Source: Solirubrobacteraceae bacterium
GTDB taxonomy: Bacteria; Actinomycetota; Thermoleophilia; Solirubrobacterales; Solirubrobacteraceae
DNA length: 64,000 bases
Direction of reading: 5' to 3'
Assembly: GCA_024711025.1 (NCBI GenBank)
Contig: JANJTP010000004.1
Location: forward strand, 1-64,000
Positions 43,109-52,129 of the stretch are shown piece after piece (positions within the stretch are counted from its first letter, which is position 1; each line of letters opens with the position of its first letter). The notes below the pieces were generated by a model, which was given only the letters and a program-made list of their open reading frames with translations, ran no database searches and had not been told where the DNA came from. Position numbers and translations under genes: made by a program.

Positions 43109-44799
43109 ACCAGCCCGCCGAGGCGCTCGGCAACCACCGCCGGGGCGTCGTCGCCGAGCGGCACCGGCTCCAGCGCGACCTGGCCGCGGCGCGCCTGCGC
43201 CTCGGCGTTGCCGTCGGCGAGCGCGCGGCGCCCGACCGTCAGTCGCAGCGGGCAGCCGAGCAGCTCGGCGTCCGTGAGCTTCTCGCCGGCGCCGCCCGCG
43301 CGGTCGTCGTAGAGGACCTCGAAGCCGGCGCCGCGCAGCGCGCCGTAGAGCTCGTCGGCCGCGGCCCGCTCCGGCGTCCCGGCCTTGCCGAGCCCGACGA
43401 GATGGACCTGCCAGGGAGCGAGCGCGCGCGGCCACGAGATGCCCCGCTCGTCGGCATGCTGCTCGATCGACGCGGCGACGATCCGCGCCGGGCCGATCCC
43501 GTACGAGCCCATGATGATCGGCCGCTCGACGCCGGCCTCGTCGAGGAACGTCGCGCCCAGCGGCTCCGAGTAGCGCGTGCCCAGCTTGAAGATGTTGCCG
43601 ACCTCGATCGCCGGCTCGATCCGGATGGCGTGACCGCCGACGAGGTCGCCGGCCTCGACCGATCGCACGTCGACGGCCTCGAAGGCGAAGTCGCGTCCCG
43701 GCTCGACGCCGCGCAGGTGCGCGTCGGGGCGGTTGGCGCCCGCGACCCAGCCGCCGACGCGCGCGGCGGCGACCGCCTCGTCGAGCAGCACCGGGACCTG
43801 CGCACCCACGGGGCCGATGAAGCCGGGCGGCCCGATCCGCCGCTCGATCTCCTCGGGATGCGCCGGGCGGAAGCCCTCGCGCAGCGCGTTGCGCAGCTTC
43901 ACGTCGTTGACCCGGTGGTCGCCGCGCACGACGACGAGGCGAAGATCCCCGCCGTCGGTGACGACCGGGTACGCCTTGAGCAGCGTCCCGGCGGGCACCC
44001 CAAGCAGGCCGGCCACCTGCTCGATCGTCGTCGCGCCCGGCGTGGAGACCTCGAGCGGCGCGGCGAGCGGCTCTCCCGGCGGGACGGGCCGGGGCTCCGC
44101 GCGGGCGACCTCGACGTTCGCGGCGTAGCCGGGCGCGAGCGCGACCTCGTTCTCGCCGGCGGCGCACGGCGCCATGTACTCGTGCGCGCCCGAGCCGCCC
44201 ATCATCCCGACGTCCGACTCCACGCGGTACCACTCGAGCCCGGCGCGGTCGAAGATGCGGTCGTAGGCGACGACGTGCTTGTCGTAGCTCTCCTGCAGGC
44301 CCGCCTCGTCACGGTCGAACGAGTAGGCGTCCTTCATCACGAACTCGCGGGTCCGAAGCACCCCGGCCCGCGGGCGCGGCTCATCGCGCGCCTTGACCTG
44401 GAAGTGGTAGAGGATCTTCGGCAGGTCGCGGTAGCTGCGCACGAGCTGCGCCATGTGGAAGGTGACCGACTCCTCGTGAGTCATCGCAAGCACGAGCCGC
44501 GCCCCGCGCCGGTCCTCCAGCTTGAAGAGCTCGTCGAGCTCGTCGCGCCCGGTGCGCCGCCAGAGCTCGCGCGGGTGGATGACCGGCATCAGCATCTCCT
44601 GCCCGCCGATCGCGTCCATCTCCTCGCGCACGATCGCGATCGCCCGTTGATGGCTGCGGAACCCGGCGGGCAGCCAGGTCCACAGCCCCGCGCCGAGCTG
44701 GCGCACGAGCCCCGCCCGCACGCCGAGGACGTGCGACGGCGCCTCCGCATCGGCGGGCGCCTCGCGCTCGGTGGGCAGCAGCAGCTCGGTCATCCTCAT
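43105..44799 (-). CDS. proS: Prolyl-tRNA synthetase
   Basis: Charges tRNA-Pro. 564 residues with class II motifs: GAGLWTWLPAGFRSHQRAIAIV (motif 1 area), FQVKARDEPRPRAGVLRTREF (motif 2), and IMGSYGIGPARIVAASIEQ (motif 3). An INS editing-type domain lies between, with EQVAGLLGVPAGTLLKAYPV, and a C-terminal anticodon-binding domain ends the protein. Bacterial-type ProRS. The start is ATG 44799 or the next in-frame ATG two codons later. The pgsA-like gene overlaps its stop. Confidence 0.96.
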   Translation of the reverse strand: MRMTELLLPTEREAPADAEAPSHVLGVRAGLVRQLGAGLWTWLPAGFRSHQRAIAIVREEMDAIGGQEMLMPVIHPRELWRRTGRDELDELFKLEDRRGARLVLAMTHEESVTFHMAQLVRSYRDLPKILYHFQVKARDEPRPRAGVLRTREFVMKDAYSFDRDEAGLQESYDKHVVAYDRIFDRAGLEWYRVESDVGMMGGSGAHEYMAPCAAGENEVALAPGYAANVEVARAEPRPVPPGEPLAAPLEVSTPGATTIEQVAGLLGVPAGTLLKAYPVVTDGGDLRLVVVRGDHRVNDVKLRNALREGFRPAHPEEIERRIGPPGFIGPVGAQVPVLLDEAVAAARVGGWVAGANRPDAHLRGVEPGRDFAFEAVDVRSVEAGDLVGGHAIRIEPAIEVGNIFKLGTRYSEPLGATFLDEAGVERPIIMGSYGIGPARIVAASIEQHADERGISWPRALAPWQVHLVGLGKAGTPERAAADELYGALRGAGFEVLYDDRAGGAGEKLTDAELLGCPLRLTVGRRALADGNAEAQARRGQVALEPVPLGDDAPAVVAERLGGLV

Positions 44800-45107
44800 G
44801 GCGGGGCAAGCCTAGAGGTGGCGGTCGGGGGTCGTCGCCGGGCCACGCGGGTGCAACCGGCTTCCCTTGCTCAGTCGTGACGGCCTGCGAGCGAGAGCGA
44901 CGCACGACGCGCGGGACCTCGTCAAGAGAGCGCGCGGATGTGGCTGTAGAAACACAGCCCATACCTGAGCTACTGCAGCCACAACCCTCGCACGCTTGAT
45001 CGGGAGGACGGACCTCCGAATCCGCGACGGCCCGGCGCCCATCCGAGGGAGCTCGTACGCCGCGCCGTACGCACCCGCGAATCGGCGGGCCGTCGTACCC
45101 TCGCCCC
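44800..45107. other. Intergenic region between divergent proS and acylphosphatase genes
   Basis: 308 bases with no supported gene. TGTGGCTG (44939-44946) and CAGCCACA (44976-44983) are an exact inverted repeat, with an internal GGCTGT-AGAAAC-ACAGCC hairpin (44942-44959). On the minus strand this would lie about 140 nt upstream of proS. A TACCCT box (45096-45101) serves the acylphosphatase gene. Confidence 0.5.
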
Positions 45108-45377
45108 ATGACCACCCGGCGCCGGATCCGCGCTCACGGCCGCGTCCAGGGTGTCTACTTCCGCGACTCGACCGCGTGGGCGGCGCGGGCGCGGGGCGTG
45201 GCCGGCTGGGTCCGCAACGACCCCGACGGCACCGTGACGGCCGTCTTCGAGGGCGATGCTGCGGGCGTCGAGGCGCTCGTCGAGCTCTGTCGGCGCGGTC
45301 CGGGGAGGGCGCGCGTCGAGTGGCTGGAGGTCGCCGACGAGCCGCCCGAGGGACTGCGCGACTTCGACGTGCGTTGA
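45108..45377 (+). CDS. acyP: Acylphosphatase
   Basis: 89 residues, hydrolyses acyl phosphates such as carbamoyl or acetyl phosphate. The signature GRVQGVYFRDST contains the substrate-binding Arg and GWVRNDPDGTV the catalytic Asn. Length is typical (about 90). A TACCCT box ends 6 nt before the ATG with no SD, suggesting leaderless mRNA. Confidence 0.94.
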   Translation: MTTRRRIRAHGRVQGVYFRDSTAWAARARGVAGWVRNDPDGTVTAVFEGDAAGVEALVELCRRGPGRARVEWLEVADEPPEGLRDFDVR

Positions 45378-45500
45378 GCTCGGCGATCCGACCGACCATG
45401 CCCCGACCGGGCGCGTCCTCGCCCATGCGCAGATGACCTCGCGACGCCCGCGATAGGTTTTGTCCACACCAAGCGCCATCAACCACCCAAGGAGACGAGC

Positions 45501-46109
45501 ATGGCCTTCGAGGTCCCGCCCCTGCCGTACGCCTATGACGCGCTCGAGCCGCACATCGACGCGCAGACGATGACCCTGCACCACGACAAGCACCATCAGG
45601 CTTACGTAGACAAGCTCAACGGCGCCGTCGAGGGCACCGAGTGGGCCGCCAAGAGCATCGAGGAGATCGTCGCGAACCTCGGCTCGCTGCCCGCCGACAA
45701 GCAGGCGGCGGTGCGGAACAACGGTGGCGGCCATCTCAACCACACGATGTTCTGGGAGTCGATGAGCCCCGACGGCGGCGGCGCCCCCGACGGCGACCTG
45801 GCCGCTGCGATCGACGCGGCGTTCGGCTCGTTCGACGCCTTCAAGGAGCAGTTCGAGGCCGCCGGCGCTACGCGCTTCGGCTCCGGCTGGGCATGGCTCG
45901 TGGTCGACGGCGGCGCGCTGAAGGTGACCAGCACGGCCAACCAGGACAACCCGATCAGCGACGGGCAGACGCCGCTGCTGGGCAACGACGTCTGGGAGCA
46001 CGCCTACTACCTCAAGTACCAGAACCGCCGGCCCGAGTACCTGGCGGCCTGGTGGAACACGGTCGACTGGACGAAGGTCGCCGAGCGCTTCGCCGCCGCG
46101 AAGGGCTGA
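45501..46109 (+). CDS. sodA: Superoxide dismutase (Fe/Mn)
   Basis: 202 residues, cytoplasmic. Metal ligands are the His of [17 protein letters not shown], the His of NHTMFWESM, and the Asp/His of [28 protein letters not shown] is also conserved. Mn and Fe forms cannot be separated safely by eye. The ATG has SD AAGGAGACGAGC and a -10-like TAGGTT (45454-45459), so it has a normal leader, unlike many neighbours. A strong hairpin follows. Confidence 0.96.
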   Translation: MAFEVPPLPYAYDALEPHIDAQTMTLHHDKHHQAYVDKLNGAVEGTEWAAKSIEEIVANLGSLPADKQAAVRNNGGGHLNHTMFWESMSPDGGGAPDGDLAAAIDAAFGSFDAFKEQFEAAGATRFGSGWAWLVVDGGALKVTSTANQDNPISDGQTPLLGNDVWEHAYYLKYQNRRPEYLAAWWNTVDWTKVAERFAAAKG

Positions 46110-46117
46110 GCCGACCC

Positions 46118-46155
46118 CGGGCCGGGCGGGACGCCGGAGGTCCCCGCCCGGCCCG
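46118..46155 (+). terminator. 15-bp terminator hairpin of sodA
   Basis: CGGGCCGGGCGGGAC (46118-46132) pairs with 46140-46155 over a 7-nt loop with one bulged base, 9 bases after the sodA stop. Confidence 0.7.
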
Positions 46156-46342
46156 CGCCCTCTTCCACCTCGTCGGATGGGACAGCCGTCCCCGTCCCGT
46201 TCCGGAGGGCGCGCCGCCGGCCTCGCTACCCTGGGCCGCCCGCCCGATTCCGCCGGCGCCTCACGGCGCGCGATGGCGGTAACGCGGCCCGTTGCCGCGC
46301 TCCCAACCGCAACCCTTCGAACCCGGGCGGGTTGAGGTCTCG

Positions 46343-47839
46343 ATGCGACGACTCAGCGATTCCCGCAGATCCACGACCATGCGTGCGCTGCTTGCGGCCG
46401 CGCTCTGCTCGCTCGCCGCCGTGCTGGCAGCCTCCACCGCCGCCGCCTCGACCGGCATGCAGATCGGCCTCGCCGACGACGACCTGATGCAGAAGGTCCC
46501 GGGTGCCGCGCTCCCCACCGCCAAGGCGTGGCAGAAGGCCGGCGTCAGCATCGGCCGCGTGACGGTCGTCTGGTCGACGGTGACCCCGGAGCCGCACGCG
46601 ACTCGCAAGCCGGCCGGCTTCGACGGCAGCAACCCCGACAGCCCCGGCTATCACTGGGGCAAGGTCGACGGAGCGGTCGACGCGCTGATCGCCAGCGGCA
46701 TCAAGCCGGTGCTCGTCGTCACCGCGCCGATGCCGGTCTGGGCTTCCGAGGTGCCGTCCCGACGAGACTCGCGCTACAAGCCGGATCCGCAGGAGTTCGG
46801 CGCCTTCGCGGCGGCTGTCGCCAAGCGCTACGGCAACCGGGTCGACGACTACATCGTCTACAACGAGCCGAACATCTTCGTCTTCCTGACGCCCCAGTGG
46901 TCGTGCAAGGGCTCGCGCTGCACGCTCATCGGGCCGGGCATCTACCGCTCGCTCGTCCGCGCCGCCTACCCGGCGATCAAGGCCGCCGACCCCGGCTCCA
47001 AGGTCTGGGGCGGCGCCATGGCTCCCGGCGGCGGCGGCCGACCGACGATGCGCAGCCCGCGCGTCGCGCCGCTGACGTTCCTGCGCGGCCTCGGCTGCGT
47101 CGACTCGCGCGGCCGGCGGGACCGACGCAGCGCCGAGTGCAGGCGCTTCAAGCCGGCGACGCTCGACGGCATCGCCCACCACCCGCACAGCGGCGTCCTG
47201 GCGCCGAACCGGGCGGCCAGGAGCCGTGAGTCGGCGACCGTCGCGACGATGGGCAGGTTCATCAAGACGGTCGACCGTGTCCAGCGCGCCGGCGGTATCA
47301 CGAACGGGCTCGGCAAGCGCAAGAAGTTCGACATCTTCGTCGACGAGTACGGCATCCAGACGAACCCGCCGGACAAGATCCAGGGGGTCTCGACGTCGCG
47401 GCAGAACACCTGGCTGCAACAGGCCAGCTACCTGCTCTGGCGTCAGCCGCGCGTGAAGATGCTCGCCTTCTACCTCTGGCACGACGAGCCGATGTCGCGT
47501 GCGAGCACCGGAAGCGGCTCGTGGCAGTCCGGCCTCTACTACCACGACGGCCGTCCCAAGCCCGCCGCGCGCACGTTCGAGCATCCGTTCTGGGTCGAGC
47601 TGCCGCGTGGCCGGCGCACGGCGACGGTCTGGGGCCAGGTGCGGCCCGGGAACGCGCATACGGTGACCGTCGAGCGGCGCCGCGGGCGCGGCGGCTATCG
47701 CAAGCTGCGCACGCTGACGACCAACTCGCAGGGCTACTTCTCGTTCCGCACGACGGTCAGGGGCAAGACCTCGTACCGCTTCAGCTACGTGAACGGCGAG
47801 GCGCGCACTGTGCGCTCCTCGACGCGGACCGTCCGCTAG
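46343..47839 (+). CDS. Secreted glycoside hydrolase-like (TIM-barrel) protein
   Basis: About 498 residues with a signal peptide (MRALLAAALCSLAAVLAAS near the start). A (beta/alpha)8-type domain has DYIVYNEPNIFVF (candidate acid/base Glu after Asn, as in clan GH-A) and FDIFVDEYGIQT (candidate nucleophile Glu on strand 7). The C-terminal ~100 residues form a basic beta domain (GQVRPGNAHTVTVERRRGRG). Family not assigned; GH5/GH39-like is a reasonable guess. ATG 46343 is preceded by TTGAGG; ATG 46379 is an alternative. Confidence 0.75.
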   Translation: MRRLSDSRRSTTMRALLAAALCSLAAVLAASTAAASTGMQIGLADDDLMQKVPGAALPTAKAWQKAGVSIGRVTVVWSTVTPEPHATRKPAGFDGSNPDSPGYHWGKVDGAVDALIASGIKPVLVVTAPMPVWASEVPSRRDSRYKPDPQEFGAFAAAVAKRYGNRVDDYIVYNEPNIFVFLTPQWSCKGSRCTLIGPGIYRSLVRAAYPAIKAADPGSKVWGGAMAPGGGGRPTMRSPRVAPLTFLRGLGCVDSRGRRDRRSAECRRFKPATLDGIAHHPHSGVLAPNRAARSRESATVATMGRFIKTVDRVQRAGGITNGLGKRKKFDIFVDEYGIQTNPPDKIQGVSTSRQNTWLQQASYLLWRQPRVKMLAFYLWHDEPMSRASTGSGSWQSGLYYHDGRPKPAARTFEHPFWVELPRGRRTATVWGQVRPGNAHTVTVERRRGRGGYRKLRTLTTNSQGYFSFRTTVRGKTSYRFSYVNGEARTVRSSTRTVR

Positions 47840-47847
47840 CTGCGAGG

Positions 47848-47892
47848 CGCGTGGGCGGCGCCGGCGGCACAGTCTGCCGGCGCCGCCCCGCG
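47848..47892 (+). terminator. Terminator hairpin of the glycosidase-like gene
   Basis: GGGCGGCGCCGGC (47853-47865) pairs perfectly with GCCGGCGCCGCCC (47876-47888) over a 10-nt loop, extended by CGCG/CGCG outside a bulged T. Confidence 0.7.
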
Positions 47893-47955
47893 TGAGCCGC
47901 GAGCTCGCCCGCGCCTGCGCCGGCACGCGGGCGGCCGGCTTGGCAGACTGAGCCG

Positions 47956-48612
47956 ATGCGCCTGCTCCCGCGTGAACAGGATCGCCTGCTGCTGTTCCTG
48001 GCGGCCGAGCTCGCCCGGCGCCGTCGTGGCCGCGGCCTCGCCCTGAACCAGGTCGAGGCGGCCGCGTTGATCGCCGACGAGGTGTGCGAGGCGGCGCGCG
48101 ACGGCGCGAGCTACGAGCAGGCGCTGGCGCGGGGCTATGGCGTGCTCGACCCGGCCGACGTGCTCGACGGCGTACCGCGGCTGCTGCCGCGGATCGAGGT
48201 CGAGGCGCTCTTCGCCGACGGCTCGCGGCTGATCGTCCTGGACGACCCGATCGGACGCGACGGTCCGCCCGCCCGCGTCGAGCCGTCCGTCTCGTGGGGC
48301 GTCGGGTCCGAGCTGGAGATCGTCAACGAGGGCGCAGTGCCGATCGCGGTGACCTCCCACTTCCACCTGTTCGAGGCCGCGCGAGAGCTGCGCTTCGACC
48401 GCTCCGCCGCCTGGGGCGTGCGGCTCGCCGTCGAGCCGGGGGTCAAGGTGTTCTTCGAGCCGGGAGAGCCGCTGACGGTCCGCACGACGCCGATCGCAGG
48501 CCGGCGGGTCGTCCGTGGGCACGCGGGGCTGTGCGACGGGCCGCTCGATGCGCCAGGGGCGCGCGAGGCCGCGCTCGCGCTGGCGCGAGCGCGGGGGTAT
48601 CGCGGTGCCTGA
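47956..48612 (+). CDS. ureAB: Urease gamma-beta fusion (UreAB)
   Basis: 218 residues. Residues 1-100 are UreA-like (LLPREQDRLLLFLAAELARRR, GLALNQVEAAALIADEVCE, then GVPRLLPRIEVEALFADGSRL), and the rest UreB-like (TSHFHLFEAARELRFDRSAAWGVRL and FFEPGE). Such fusions occur in several bacteria including Helicobacter. CAGACT ends 6 nt before the ATG, so the mRNA may be leaderless. It overlaps the ureC-like gene by 8 bases. No ureD, E, F or G is adjacent. Confidence 0.88.
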   Translation: MRLLPREQDRLLLFLAAELARRRRGRGLALNQVEAAALIADEVCEAARDGASYEQALARGYGVLDPADVLDGVPRLLPRIEVEALFADGSRLIVLDDPIGRDGPPARVEPSVSWGVGSELEIVNEGAVPIAVTSHFHLFEAARELRFDRSAAWGVRLAVEPGVKVFFEPGEPLTVRTTPIAGRRVVRGHAGLCDGPLDAPGAREAALALARARGYRGA

Positions 48613-50230
48613 GCGGCTGCCGGTGCGCCTCGGCGACAGCACGCTGCACGTCGTTCCCGAGGCGGATGAGGCGGGCGGCCCCGATGCGATCCTCCCCGGC
48701 TTCGGCGGCACGCTTCGCGACGGCCTCGGGGTGCTCGCGGGTCGAGGCGGCGTGGAGCTCGCGATAGTCGGCGGCCTCGTGCTCGACCCGCTGCTCGGCG
48801 TGCGGCGTACGAGCATCGGCATCAGCGACGGGCGGATCGTGTCGATCGGCCGTGCGGGCAATCCCGACACGATGGACGGCGTCGGCGTCGTGCTAGACAG
48901 CGGCACCGCGATCCTCGATGCGACCGGGATGGTCGTCACGCCCGGCGCGATCGACCCGCATGTGCACTGGCTGTCGCCGCAAGTCGCCGACGCTGCGCTC
49001 GCCTCCGGCGTGACGACGCTCGTCATCCAGGACTACGGCCCCGTGTGGAACCTCGGCTGCAACCCGGGCGAGGGGCTGGCGACGACGTGGGCGGCGCTGG
49101 AGGCGGTGCCCGTGAACGCCGCGTTGCTGGCACGAGCGTCCTCTGTCCCCACGCGCGCCGAGGAGGCGCTGCGCCGCGGCGCAGCCGGCCTGAAGATCCA
49201 CGAGGACGTCGCGGCGGGCCCCGAGCAGATCCGCGTGGCGCTCGAGCTCTGCGAGCGCCACGACGTTCAGCTCGCCATCCACACCGACGGCCTCAACGAG
49301 GCGCTCGGCGTCGCAGACACGCTTGCCGCCTTCGCGGGGCGCACCGTGCACGCCTTCCACATCGAGGGCGCCGGCGGCGGCCACGCGCCCGACCTGCTGC
49401 GGCTTGCGGGCGAGCCGAACGTGCTCACGTCGTCGACGACGCCGACCGTCCCGTTCGGGGCGGGCGCCGAGGCCGAGCACCTGGAGATGATCAGCGCCGT
49501 GCATGTGCTCGACCCTCGCCGCCGCGCCGGGGACGCCCGCGCCGTACGCCTGCGCGTCCGGCCGTCGACGATGGCCGCGGAGGGGGTGCTGCACGATCTC
49601 GGCGTGATCCCGATGCTGAGCTCCGACTCGCAGGGAATGGGCCGGATCGGAGAGGTCGTCCGGCGCGCCTTCCAGAACGCCGACTGGATGAAGCGCGTAC
49701 GCGGGCCCGAGCCCGGCCCTGCCGACAACGAGCGGGTCCTGCGCCACCTGGCGAAGCTGACGGTCAACGTCGCGATCACCCACGGACTCGCCGGGCACGT
49801 CGGCTCGCTGCTGCCCGGCCGACTCGCCGATGCGGTCCTCTGGCAACCGCACCAGTTCGGCGTGCGGCCGGAGCTCGTCGTCAAGAGCGGGATTGCCGCA
49901 TGGGGTGCCAGCGGCGACGGCAACGCGACGACGATGCTCTGCGAGCCGACGCGGATCGCCCGCCAGGTCGGCGCGCTCGGAGCCGCGCCGGCAAGGCTGT
50001 CGCTGGCCTTCCTCGCCGAGGCGTCGCTCGACGCCGAGCTGCCGACGAGCCGGCCGCGGGCGAAGGTGGAAGGCTGCCGCGGCCTCGGCGCGGCGGACAT
50101 GATCCGCAACACGCGCCGCGGCGCCGTGCGGGTCGACCCGCGCACGCACGTGGTGACGCTCGACGGCGAGCCCGTCGCCGCCCCGCCGGTGCGCGATCTG
50201 GCGCTGTCGGGCCGCTACCTGCTCGGCTGA
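48605..50230 (+). CDS. ureC: Divergent urease alpha subunit-like metalloenzyme (UreC)
   Basis: 541 residues. Nickel/metal ligands are all present: H119 and H121 (DPHVHW), K197 (GLKIHED, carbamylated in urease), H226 (IHTDGLNE), H252 (HIEGAGGGHAPD) and D341 (SSDSQGMGR). H300 matches the catalytic flap His and R317 the substrate Arg. The flap, normally MVCHHL, is SAVHVL, so the conserved Cys is Val and the next His is Val. The first ~60 residues lack the usual N-terminal block and the protein is about 25 residues short. GTG start inside ureAB. Confidence 0.85.
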   Translation: MPERLPVRLGDSTLHVVPEADEAGGPDAILPGFGGTLRDGLGVLAGRGGVELAIVGGLVLDPLLGVRRTSIGISDGRIVSIGRAGNPDTMDGVGVVLDSGTAILDATGMVVTPGAIDPHVHWLSPQVADAALASGVTTLVIQDYGPVWNLGCNPGEGLATTWAALEAVPVNAALLARASSVPTRAEEALRRGAAGLKIHEDVAAGPEQIRVALELCERHDVQLAIHTDGLNEALGVADTLAAFAGRTVHAFHIEGAGGGHAPDLLRLAGEPNVLTSSTTPTVPFGAGAEAEHLEMISAVHVLDPRRRAGDARAVRLRVRPSTMAAEGVLHDLGVIPMLSSDSQGMGRIGEVVRRAFQNADWMKRVRGPEPGPADNERVLRHLAKLTVNVAITHGLAGHVGSLLPGRLADAVLWQPHQFGVRPELVVKSGIAAWGASGDGNATTMLCEPTRIARQVGALGAAPARLSLAFLAEASLDAELPTSRPRAKVEGCRGLGAADMIRNTRRGAVRVDPRTHVVTLDGEPVAAPPVRDLALSGRYLLG

Positions 50231-50315
50231 GCAGCCCTCCGATACGGATGCTCCAAGCCGCGGCTCGATTCGCGAAGCGACGCGCGGCGTGGGCCCAGAG
50301 CGCGACGCGGGCGTG

Positions 50316-51614
50316 TCAGCGGGCGCGCGTGAAGCGCCGCCCGGCGACCGGCGAGGACTCCTCGTCGAGCGTCGTCGGCGGCCCGGTCGGGGGCCGTACG
50401 CCGCCGGCCGCGAGCAGCTCGTCGCCTCCCCCGGCCTCGCGGTTGGCGGCTTCCTCGAGCTGCGCGAGCCGCTCGGGTGTCATCGCCGTGGCGTCCTCGT
50501 TGTCGGCCAGCCAGCGAGCCGCCTCCGAGGCGGCGTGCTCGTCGCGCACGATCTTCTTGCCGGCCGCGTAGTAGCGGTCGATCTCGGCGAACAGCTCATC
50601 CACGAGTCGCTCGGTGGGCACCTTCTTCAGCGGCTCGCCGCGCGAGAAGATCATCCCCGCGTCCTTGGCACCGGTGATGCCGAAGTCCGCGTGGCGCGCC
50701 TCGCCGATCCCGTTGACCGCACAGCCGAGGACCGACACCTCGATCGGCTCGTCGTAGGCCTCGAGGCGCCGTTCGACCTCGGCGACCACCGAGTCCATGT
50801 CGAACTGCAGCCGCCCGCACGTCGGGCAGGCGATCAGCACCGGGCCGCGCTCGCGCAGCTTCAGGGCCTTGAGGATCTCCCAGCCGACCTTGACCTCCTC
50901 CTCGGCGTGGAACGTCGAGAGCGAGATGCGGATCGTGTCGCCGATCCCGTCGGCGAGCAGCGTGCCCAGACCGACGGCGGACTTGAGCGAGCCGGTCCAC
51001 CTCGTGCCCGCCTCGGTCACGCCGAGATGCAGCGGGTACGGGATCCGCTCGCTGAGCATCCGGTTCGACGCGATCGTGTTCGGCACGCTCGTCGACTTCA
51101 TCGAGAGCTTGAAGTCGGTGAAGTCCAGGCGCTCCATCAGCTCGACGAACTCGACCGCCGCGGTCACGAGCGCCTCGACCGGGTTCTCGAACTCCAGCTC
51201 GCGCAGGTGGCGCGGCAGCGAGCCGGAGTTGACGCCGATCCGCAGCGGCGTCCCGAGCGTCCGCGCGCGGTCGACGACCTGGGCGACCTTCTCGGGGCCG
51301 CCGATGTTGCCCGGGTTCAAGCGCACGCAGGCGGCGCCGTTGTCGAGCGCCTTGAGGGCGAGGGTGTGGTTGAAGTGGATGTCGGCGATGATCGGCACCG
51401 GCGAGCGCTCGACGATCGTGCGCAGCGCCTCGGCGTCCTCGTCGCGCGGCACCGCTACCCGCACGAGATCGGCGCCGGCCTCGGCGCAGCGCTCGATCTG
51501 GCTCACCGTCGCGCTGACGTTGGCCGTCTCGGTCTTCGTCATCGTCTGAACGGCGACCGGCGCGCCGCCGCCGATCGGGACTCCGCCGACGTCGATCTGT
51601 CGCTCCGAGGCCAT
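50316..51614 (-). CDS. ispG: (E)-4-hydroxy-3-methylbut-2-enyl-diphosphate synthase
   Basis: Penultimate MEP-pathway enzyme, a 4Fe-4S protein. 432 residues with IGGGAPVAVQTMTKTET at the N-terminus, ADIHFNHTLALKAL, the RLNPGNIGG block, and the cluster ligands in IACPTCGR and LGCAVNGIGEA. About 60 C-terminal residues exceed the family and are low-complexity. On the minus strand TACACT ends 7 nt before the ATG, matching a leaderless start. dxr of the same pathway is at 11-12 kb; the usual dxr-rseP-ispG linkage is split. Confidence 0.95.
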   Translation of the reverse strand: MASERQIDVGGVPIGGGAPVAVQTMTKTETANVSATVSQIERCAEAGADLVRVAVPRDEDAEALRTIVERSPVPIIADIHFNHTLALKALDNGAACVRLNPGNIGGPEKVAQVVDRARTLGTPLRIGVNSGSLPRHLRELEFENPVEALVTAAVEFVELMERLDFTDFKLSMKSTSVPNTIASNRMLSERIPYPLHLGVTEAGTRWTGSLKSAVGLGTLLADGIGDTIRISLSTFHAEEEVKVGWEILKALKLRERGPVLIACPTCGRLQFDMDSVVAEVERRLEAYDEPIEVSVLGCAVNGIGEARHADFGITGAKDAGMIFSRGEPLKKVPTERLVDELFAEIDRYYAAGKKIVRDEHAASEAARWLADNEDATAMTPERLAQLEEAANREAGGGDELLAAGGVRPPTGPPTTLDEESSPVAGRRFTRAR

Positions 51615-51738
51615 GCGCCCAAGTGTACGAGCGGCACGCGGGCGGGTCGCAGGCGATGGCGGTCAGCCGGGACGCTCTCGCCACCGCTGTGCGGGTTCGC
51701 CGGCCGCATCGCGCCGATCCGGCTCTATCGTTGTCCGC

Positions 51739-52095
51739 ATGCGCCACGAGCTGCGGCCCCTCTTCGACCGCGTCGTGATCAAGGAGCTCGATCCCGACCG
51801 CATCCGTCGCTCCGGCCTGCTCGTGCCGGCAGGCAGCCACGAGCCGCCGCCGCAGCACGGGATCGTCCTCGCCATCGGGCCCGGCGTCGATTGGTGGCAG
51901 GCGCAGGGCGTCAACATGCCGGTCGCCCCGGGCGACCACGTCGTCTTCCCCGCCTCCGCGGGCGTCTGGATCGAGGTCGACGAGGAGCGCCTGCTCGTCT
52001 GCCGCGTCGGCGAGCTGCTCGGCGTGCTCGAGAGCGCTCGGCCCGCACCTACGGGCTTCGAGGATCGCGAGCTGTCCTCGGGCGAGCCGGATTGA
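51739..52095 (+). CDS. GroES/Cpn10-like protein
   Basis: 118 residues with the Cpn10 fold pattern: LRPLFDRVVIKELDPDRI, the mobile-loop-like SGLLVPAGSHEPPPQHG, IVLAIGPG, APGDHVVFP and the C-terminal LLVCRVGELLGVLE. It is about 20 residues longer than classical GroES, with an insertion DWWQAQGVNM. groEL is not adjacent. TATCGT (51726-51731) ends 7 nt before the ATG, consistent with leaderless mRNA. Likely an accessory co-chaperonin. Confidence 0.8.
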   Translation: MRHELRPLFDRVVIKELDPDRIRRSGLLVPAGSHEPPPQHGIVLAIGPGVDWWQAQGVNMPVAPGDHVVFPASAGVWIEVDEERLLVCRVGELLGVLESARPAPTGFEDRELSSGEPD

Positions 52096-52129
52096 CGACG
52101 CCTCGGGCGGACCGGACGGGGGGCGTGCC

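Noticed and set aside
44820-44880. T-box or cobalamin riboswitch in the proS leader (GGTTGCACCCGCG and GGGAAGCCGG resemble core elements)
   Set aside because: The T-box bulge does not read UGGN, the B12 box is absent, and a cobalamin link to proS makes no sense; chance similarity in GC-rich DNA.
44936-44990. tRNA-like element on the minus strand (GTAGCTCAGGTATGGGC looks like a D-arm)
   Set aside because: The following hairpin has a 6-bp stem with a 6-nt loop instead of 5 bp plus 7 nt, and no T-arm or acceptor pairing was found.
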